This document shows positions 59,367-64,000 of a DNA stretch of 64,000 nucleotides, in pieces. The notes beneath the pieces were generated by a model. The model saw only the letters and a program-made list of their open reading frames with translations. It searched no databases and was not told the DNA's origin. Within the stretch, counting starts at the first letter, position 1. Each line of letters opens with the position of its first letter. The DNA is taken from assembly GCF_004798905.1 (NCBI RefSeq), contig NZ_SDMO01000012.1:1-64000 (forward strand), read 5' to 3'. The DNA is from Halomonas borealis (lineage in GTDB: Bacteria > Pseudomonadota > Gammaproteobacteria > Pseudomonadales > Halomonadaceae). A program made the position numbers and the translations under genes.

Positions 59367-59799
59367 GGGAGGCCCGTGGTGTGATCTCGGAATCAAGGCA
59401 CCCTAAGGCAATGAATTCTCATTTTCAATGAATGTAAACATCTTCGCTGTATCGTTCGATGCGCGGAGGGTTGGGGCCTAGACAGTCGGGCAGCAAGTGA
59501 TTATCTTAACAATTCTCATTTGCGATACTGGGTTTGGATCAACGAGGCAAAGCCGGCGCTGCCCCGTCAGCAGGCGGCGATGCCATCGCCTGCAGGTGAT
59601 AGCGCCGTTAGCGGGAGGGGCTTCGGCCAATGCCGGCGACTCTCTCGATGGCCATGATCATCCCCAACACCCCATGACGACTTCGCAAAGTGATGAGCGA
59701 GGGACACGCGGACTCACCGCTCGACGCATGCCGAGGACCGATGGACCGGCAAGCTACCGGTAGGTGAGTCGTCACAGGACGCAATCTTGCGGAGGCCAC
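59367..59799. other. Divergent regulatory region between ATPase 2 and the NIS operon
   Basis: About 430 bases with two Fur-like sites in its left half and no gene. The right half (59520-59790) is GC-rich leader or spacer without recognisable structure. Confidence 0.5.
59499..59517. promoter_or_regulatory. Fur-box-like palindrome in the divergent region
   Basis: GATTATCTTAACAATTCTC matches the Fur consensus at 13 of 19 positions. It lies 133 bases before ATPase 2 and about 280 bases before the NIS gene, within AT-rich sequence that likely holds both promoters. Confidence 0.55.
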
Positions 59800-61611
59800 A
59801 TGCGCTACGCCCGTTGCTCTCGTCGATCCGACGAGACGAGCCGACATGCATCCATGCATGCGTTGCTGAATTGCATCATCAAGGAAGTGGCAATCCCCCA
59901 TGACAGCCTGGCCCATCGCTGGCCGGCCCATCGGGAGGGCCTGCCGGAACCGCTGCCTGGCACGCCGCTGCTGATCGAATGGTCGGCCTCGCTTGCGCTG
60001 TTCGTGATGGTGGACCGGCGTTCGGTGATCGGCAGCCACTTCTATCTCTCAGAGGTCTATCTTCGGGAGGCGGGGGCCACCGGCTGGTGCATCCCCGGAA
60101 TGGCGGAGCTGATAGCCTCTCTGCTGGCGCACTGCCGCTGGCACGACGGGGCCCTCAACCGGGAACTCTGCGAGCAGGTCCTGCACAGCCAGGACGTCAT
60201 GACGACCATCGTCGCCCATGCCGCCGACCGTCCCCGGCTCGATCCGCTGGCGGATTACCGGCGCAGCGAGCAGGGGCTGTGGTTCGGCCATCCCAACCAC
60301 CCCACGCCCAAGGCCCGGCAATGGCCGTCTCACCTGCGGCAGGACAGACCCGCCTACGCGCCGGAATTCGGCGCCACCACGCCCCTGCACCAGTTTTCTT
60401 TCCCCGTGGCCGGGCTCTGCGTCCAGGCCAATCGCCTGAGTGCCCCGGACGTGCTGCCGCAGGTGGCGGATCAGCGCCATGCCGAGGGCGGCGATCGTGT
60501 GGTGCTCAGCATGCACCCGGTGCAGGCCGACCTGTTCCGCCGGGATGCCCGGGTGGCGGAGATGATCGAGAGCGGTATCATCGGCGATCTCGGCCAGAGC
60601 GGCTGGCAGGCCGCGCCCACCGCGTCGATGCGCACCTGGTACCTCGAGGGACATCCCTGGTTCCTCAAGGGGTCGCTTAACGTGCGCATCACCAACTGCG
60701 TACGCAAGAACGCCTGGTACGAGCTGGAGAGCACGCTGATCATCGATCGCATCATGCACCGGCTTGCCCAGCAGCAGGACGCGGCACTCCAGGCGCTGTG
60801 CGTGGCCCAGGAGCCGGCCACGGTGCACTGGACCCCCACCGCGGGCAGCGATGACGACCGGCGCTGGTTCCGCGAGCAGACCGGCATGATCCTGCGGGAA
60901 AACTTCTGCGAGCGCTTCTCCCCCGAGCGTTGCCTGCTCAGCGCGACGCTGTTCGCCCGGGATGCCCAGCTGGCGCCCATGGCGCTGGCCTTTATCGATG
61001 GGGAAGCCTCGGAAGATGGTGGTGAGCCCCTGCCGCCGGAAGGCCGGGTCCGGCAGTGGTTCCAGGCCTACCTGAGCACCTTGGTGGCGCCGGTGCTGGG
61101 GCTGTTCTTCCGCCACGGCATCGTCATGGAGCCCCATCTGCAGAATTGCGTGCTGATCCACGAGGCGGGCATGCCTCGGCGAATGCTGCTGCGCGACTTC
61201 GAGGGGGTCAAGCTGACCCACGACAAGGGCGTGGACTGGCTCGCCGGAGAGTCGTTGCCTCCCCGGGTGAGGGAGTCGATGACCTATCACCGCGAGCAGG
61301 GCTGGAACCGCATCGCCTATTGCCTGCTGGTCAATCATGTCGCCGAGGCGATCCTGGCGCTGAGCTGGCAGCGCCCGGACCTGGGCGAGGCGCTGTGGCA
61401 GGACACCCTGGGCGAGCTGTGCCGGGTGCGACGGACCCTGGGCCCGCAGGCTCCCGAGCTGGATGCCCTGCTGGCGGGAGGCGAGCTGCCCTGCAAGACC
61501 AACTTCAAGCTGCGGCTGATGGCGAAGGCGGATCGCCAGGCCGAGTACGTGGCGTTGCCGAACCCCTGGTATGCCACCCAGGCCGTGAACCGGGAGGTGG
61601 CCTATGGCTGA
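59800..61611 (+). CDS. NRPS-independent siderophore (NIS) synthetase, IucA/IucC family
   Basis: A 603-aa enzyme that would condense a carboxylic acid (citrate type) with an amine or alcohol using ATP. 'KGSLNVRITNCVRKNAW' is the ATP-binding core, 'EPHLQNCVLIH' and 'LRDFEG' form the C-terminal FhuF-like part. ATG 59800 has GGAGG upstream; GTG 59764 is also in frame. Its stop overlaps the decarboxylase start by 8 bases. Similarity pattern is closest to the AcsC/PvsB/SbnF-like group, by memory only. Confidence 0.9.
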   Translation: MRYARCSRRSDETSRHASMHALLNCIIKEVAIPHDSLAHRWPAHREGLPEPLPGTPLLIEWSASLALFVMVDRRSVIGSHFYLSEVYLREAGATGWCIPGMAELIASLLAHCRWHDGALNRELCEQVLHSQDVMTTIVAHAADRPRLDPLADYRRSEQGLWFGHPNHPTPKARQWPSHLRQDRPAYAPEFGATTPLHQFSFPVAGLCVQANRLSAPDVLPQVADQRHAEGGDRVVLSMHPVQADLFRRDARVAEMIESGIIGDLGQSGWQAAPTASMRTWYLEGHPWFLKGSLNVRITNCVRKNAWYELESTLIIDRIMHRLAQQQDAALQALCVAQEPATVHWTPTAGSDDDRRWFREQTGMILRENFCERFSPERCLLSATLFARDAQLAPMALAFIDGEASEDGGEPLPPEGRVRQWFQAYLSTLVAPVLGLFFRHGIVMEPHLQNCVLIHEAGMPRRMLLRDFEGVKLTHDKGVDWLAGESLPPRVRESMTYHREQGWNRIAYCLLVNHVAEAILALSWQRPDLGEALWQDTLGELCRVRRTLGPQAPELDALLAGGELPCKTNFKLRLMAKADRQAEYVALPNPWYATQAVNREVAYG

Positions 61612-62977
61612 GCCCGCCGTGATTCCCGAGCACACGATTCCCAAGCGCATACTCGCCGCCATCGATGACCATCGACGGGCCTGCGATGACCCCATGGCGG
61701 CGTTCTTCTACGACCTGCCGGCGCTCAAAGCCCATGGCCGCGCCCTGAAGGCGGCGTTACCCCTTGGCGTCGAGCTCTACTATGCCATCAAGGCCAACAG
61801 CGAGGCGGCCATCATCGATACGCTGGCGCCGATCGTGGACGGGCTGGAGCTATCGTCCGGCGGCGAGATCGCTCGGGCCTGCGCCAGCGCGACGCCGCGC
61901 CCCTGGGTGCTCTCCGGCCCGGGCAAGCTGGACGCCGACATGCGCGAGGCCATGGCTCAGGGCGTCGAGGCCTTTCATGTCGAGAGCCTCGGCGAAGTGG
62001 CTCGCCTGCAGGCGATCGCGGCCTCGCTGAATCATGTCCAGCCCGTGCTGCTACGCATCAATCCGACCCTGCCCGAGGAGTTCTCCAGCCGCCTGCGTAT
62101 GGCCGGCACCGCCACGCCCTTCGGCATCGACGAGGCGCAACTGGCCGATGCCGTGCGAGCGGTCGACGCCGCCGAGAACCTGGCCCTGGTCGGCTTTCAT
62201 GTCCACGCGATGTCGCATCAGCGCTGTGAGCGGCGGCATCAGCGGCTGCTGGACGCCTACCTGGAGCGCTGGCCCCGCTGGCGCGCGCTGGCACGCGACC
62301 CCGAGCGAGTCACCCAGCTCAATGTGGGCGGCGGCATCGGCGTGAACTATCTTCAATCCTCTTCGCTCCACCCGCCCGCGCAGTTCGACTGGGCCGGCCT
62401 GTGCGAGGCCCTGGGAGCGCGCCTGGCGGCCATGCCCGAGCCGCCTAGAGTGCGCTTCGAGATCGGCCGTTTCCTCTCGGCCTTCTGCGGCTACTACGCC
62501 ATCGAGGTGCTCGATACCAAGGTCAGCCACGGGGAAGGCTTCCTCGTCTGCCGGGGCGGCACCCACCAGTTCCGATTGCCCGCGGCCCAGGACCACGATC
62601 ACCCGGTCATTCACCTGCCACACGACCCCGAGCGGGCGAGGGCGGGGGAGCGCCGTCCCTGGACCGTGGTGGGCCAGCTCTGTACCCCCAAGGACGTGCT
62701 GAGCCGCCATCAGGCGCTGGCTGGGGTGGCGGTGGGCGACCTGCTGGTGCTGCCGCTGGCCGGTGCCTATGGCTACAACATCTCCCACGCGGACTTCCTG
62801 TGCCATCCCCGTCCCGAGCAGGTCTTCGTCGGCGAGCCCCAGGATCGCCGTGAGCTCGAGGCGCGAGAGAGCGGGCGCGCCGAGCCCGCGAACTGGGCCC
62901 GCGAACTGAGCCAAGGCTCTGACCGAGCCACTTTGCCGATCCATGCTTTTTCGAAGGTAGCCTATGTCATCCCATGA
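61604..62977 (+). CDS. PLP-dependent decarboxylase (fold III, SbnH/AcsE/PvsE-like)
   Basis: A 457-aa alanine-racemase-fold decarboxylase. Lys63 in 'YYAIKANS' binds PLP; 'FHVHAMSH' supplies the stacking His, 'GGGIGVNY' the phosphate loop and 'QLCTPKDVL' the catalytic Cys. It resembles diaminopimelate/ornithine decarboxylases, but its place between two NIS synthetases matches SbnH (staphyloferrin B), AcsE (achromobactin) and PvsE (vibrioferrin), which decarboxylate a citryl-amino-acid intermediate. Overlaps both neighbours. Confidence 0.9.
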   Translation: MAEPAVIPEHTIPKRILAAIDDHRRACDDPMAAFFYDLPALKAHGRALKAALPLGVELYYAIKANSEAAIIDTLAPIVDGLELSSGGEIARACASATPRPWVLSGPGKLDADMREAMAQGVEAFHVESLGEVARLQAIAASLNHVQPVLLRINPTLPEEFSSRLRMAGTATPFGIDEAQLADAVRAVDAAENLALVGFHVHAMSHQRCERRHQRLLDAYLERWPRWRALARDPERVTQLNVGGGIGVNYLQSSSLHPPAQFDWAGLCEALGARLAAMPEPPRVRFEIGRFLSAFCGYYAIEVLDTKVSHGEGFLVCRGGTHQFRLPAAQDHDHPVIHLPHDPERARAGERRPWTVVGQLCTPKDVLSRHQALAGVAVGDLLVLPLAGAYGYNISHADFLCHPRPEQVFVGEPQDRRELEARESGRAEPANWARELSQGSDRATLPIHAFSKVAYVIP

Positions 62978-64000
62978 ACGCGTTATGCCGCCGGCCACGG
63001 CCATCGAGGACGATTCCGACGCCCCGCTATCCACTGCCACGCCGTTCGGCGCCGCGACGGACTGGCGCCATCACGCCCGCATCGAGCGGCGAGTCGTCGG
63101 CCAGCTGCTGCAGACCCTGCTCTTTGAGGACGTGCTGCCCTATGAGGCAGTCGCCGAGCCGGCATTCGGCAACACCGGGGCGACACGATTCGCCCTGACC
63201 CTGGGCGAGCGTCGCTATCGTGTCGGCGGTTGGCAATGCCACAGCTTCGATCTGATTCGCCTCGATCACGCCACCCTGGCGGTCGAGGGGCCGTCGGGAT
63301 CGACGGAGCCGGTGAGCCTGCAACGGTGCCTCGAGGATATCGAGACGGCCCTGGGCGAGGCGACGATCCAGCCTGGCTTCGTCAATGAATTGACCCAGAC
63401 CCTGATCAAGGACCTGCAGTCGGCCGCCTGGCCGGTGCCCTATACCGAGACACCGCAGGCGCTGGGCGCCGATGCCCTGGAGCAGTACTTCACCGACGCC
63501 CACAGCTATCACCCCTGCTACAAGTCGCGGCTCGGCTTCTCCCTGCGCGACAACCAGCGCTACGGGCCGGAATTCGCCCGGCCACTGCGGGCCCTGTGGC
63601 TGGCCGTGCCGAAACGCCTGGCCCATCAGGGCGCCGTCGACGGCTTGGCGCTGGCCGATCGGGTCGCCGAGGACGCCGGCCCGCGCGTGCTGGCGAGCCT
63701 GGACGACTACCTGGCCCGGCACCAACTGGCGCGAGACGAGGTCGTGCCGATGCCGGTGCATCCCTGGCAGTGGGAAAACGCTCTGGTGCCGGCGCTCTAC
63801 CCGGAGCTCGCCAGCGGCGAGATCGCCGTGCTGGGCGAGGGTGAGGCGACCTATACCGCCCAGCAGTCGATTCGCACCCTGGCCCCAGGCGAGTCGGAAA
63901 AGCCCTATCTCAAGCTGGCGATGAGCATCACCAATACCTCCAGCACCCGCATCCTGGCGCGCCACACCGTGACCAACGGCCCCATCATCACCCAGTGGCT
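62964..64000 (+). CDS. Second NIS synthetase, IucA/IucC family, 3' truncated by the window edge
   Basis: Open from ATG 62964 (GAAGG six bases upstream) to the end of the window, 345 codons visible. 'SYHPCYKSRLGFSLRDNQRYGPEFA' (read in parts: HPCYKSRLGFS, NQRYGPEF), 'VHPWQWE' and 'LKLAMSISNTSSTRILA' are NIS-synthetase signatures of the AcsD/SbnE/PvsD-like group. Overlaps the decarboxylase by 14 bases. Together with the first NIS enzyme and the decarboxylase it makes a carboxylate siderophore set; the amino-acid precursor and exporter genes must lie beyond the window. Confidence 0.9.
   Translation, partial: MSSHERVMPPATAIEDDSDAPLSTATPFGAATDWRHHARIERRVVGQLLQTLLFEDVLPYEAVAEPAFGNTGATRFALTLGERRYRVGGWQCHSFDLIRLDHATLAVEGPSGSTEPVSLQRCLEDIETALGEATIQPGFVNELTQTLIKDLQSAAWPVPYTETPQALGADALEQYFTDAHSYHPCYKSRLGFSLRDNQRYGPEFARPLRALWLAVPKRLAHQGAVDGLALADRVAEDAGPRVLASLDDYLARHQLARDEVVPMPVHPWQWENALVPALYPELASGEIAVLGEGEATYTAQQSIRTLAPGESEKPYLKLAMSITNTSSTRILARHTVTNGPIITQW

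Noticed and set aside
61604..62977. Diaminopimelate decarboxylase (lysA) for the PLP enzyme
   Set aside because: Same fold, but overlapping NIS synthetases on both sides place it in siderophore synthesis.

Overview
The window is one high-GC stretch of a gammaproteobacterial chromosome. Gene order (psd-rhdA-rsgA / orn, queG, nnr-tsaE-amiB-mutL-miaA-hfq-hflX-hflK-hflC, hisZ-purA), an endonuclease-type MutL, and several betaine/osmoprotectant transporters point to Halomonas or another Halomonadaceae. That assignment is inference from gene content and protein sequence; no rRNA gene is present. I saw no tRNA, rRNA, CRISPR array or complete insertion sequence.

Region 1 (1-9650) is a type VI secretion (T6SS) accessory island. 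It holds the 3' end of a vgrG, an overlapping DUF4123 adaptor gene, an overlapping VasX-like MIX effector with C-terminal membrane segments, and a membrane protein that is the likely immunity protein. Then follows a decaying module: a fragment resembling VasX, a 113-aa protein, and two membrane-protein genes each broken at long poly-G runs (G8; G10 and G11). A truncated vgrG butts onto an IS transposase remnant and ends the island. The two modules share an intergenic repeat.

Region 2 (9650-28290) is housekeeping: a zinc-ribbon membrane protein, psd, rhdA, rsgA, orn, queG, then the tightly packed nnr-to-hflC run, hisZ and purA, closed by a strong bidirectional terminator.

Region 3 (28290-38330, minus strand) is a six-gene exopolysaccharide operon: ugd, alg8-like glycosyltransferase, PilZ-containing alg44-like protein, two different polysaccharide lyases (PL14-like and PL5-like), and a very large Sel1-repeat lipoprotein. 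It looks like alginate synthesis rebuilt around UDP-glucuronate: the dehydrogenase is UDP-glucose type, not GDP-mannose type, and genes for the epimerase, acetylation and the AlgE porin are absent. A c-di-GMP-controlled polyglucuronate (glucuronan-like) polymer is the best hypothesis.

Region 4 (38650-49650, minus strand) is transport: a uspA-BCCT betaine transporter pair, a proV-proW-proX ABC transporter with a perfect 36-nt palindrome between proW and proX, an AEC-family permease, and a LysR regulator followed by an aaeXAB-like efflux set.

Region 5 (49700-64000) is a Fur-type iron island: a TonB receptor, two periplasmic binding proteins, two FecCD permeases, an ATPase, a PRC-barrel protein, a second ATPase overlapping a sucrase/ferredoxin-like protein, and the start of an NRPS-independent siderophore operon (NIS synthetase, SbnH-like PLP decarboxylase, second NIS synthetase running off the window end). 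Fur-box-like palindromes precede the TonB receptor, the second binding protein and the divergent ATPase/NIS promoters. The genes together would make, take up and reduce a citrate-type carboxylate siderophore.
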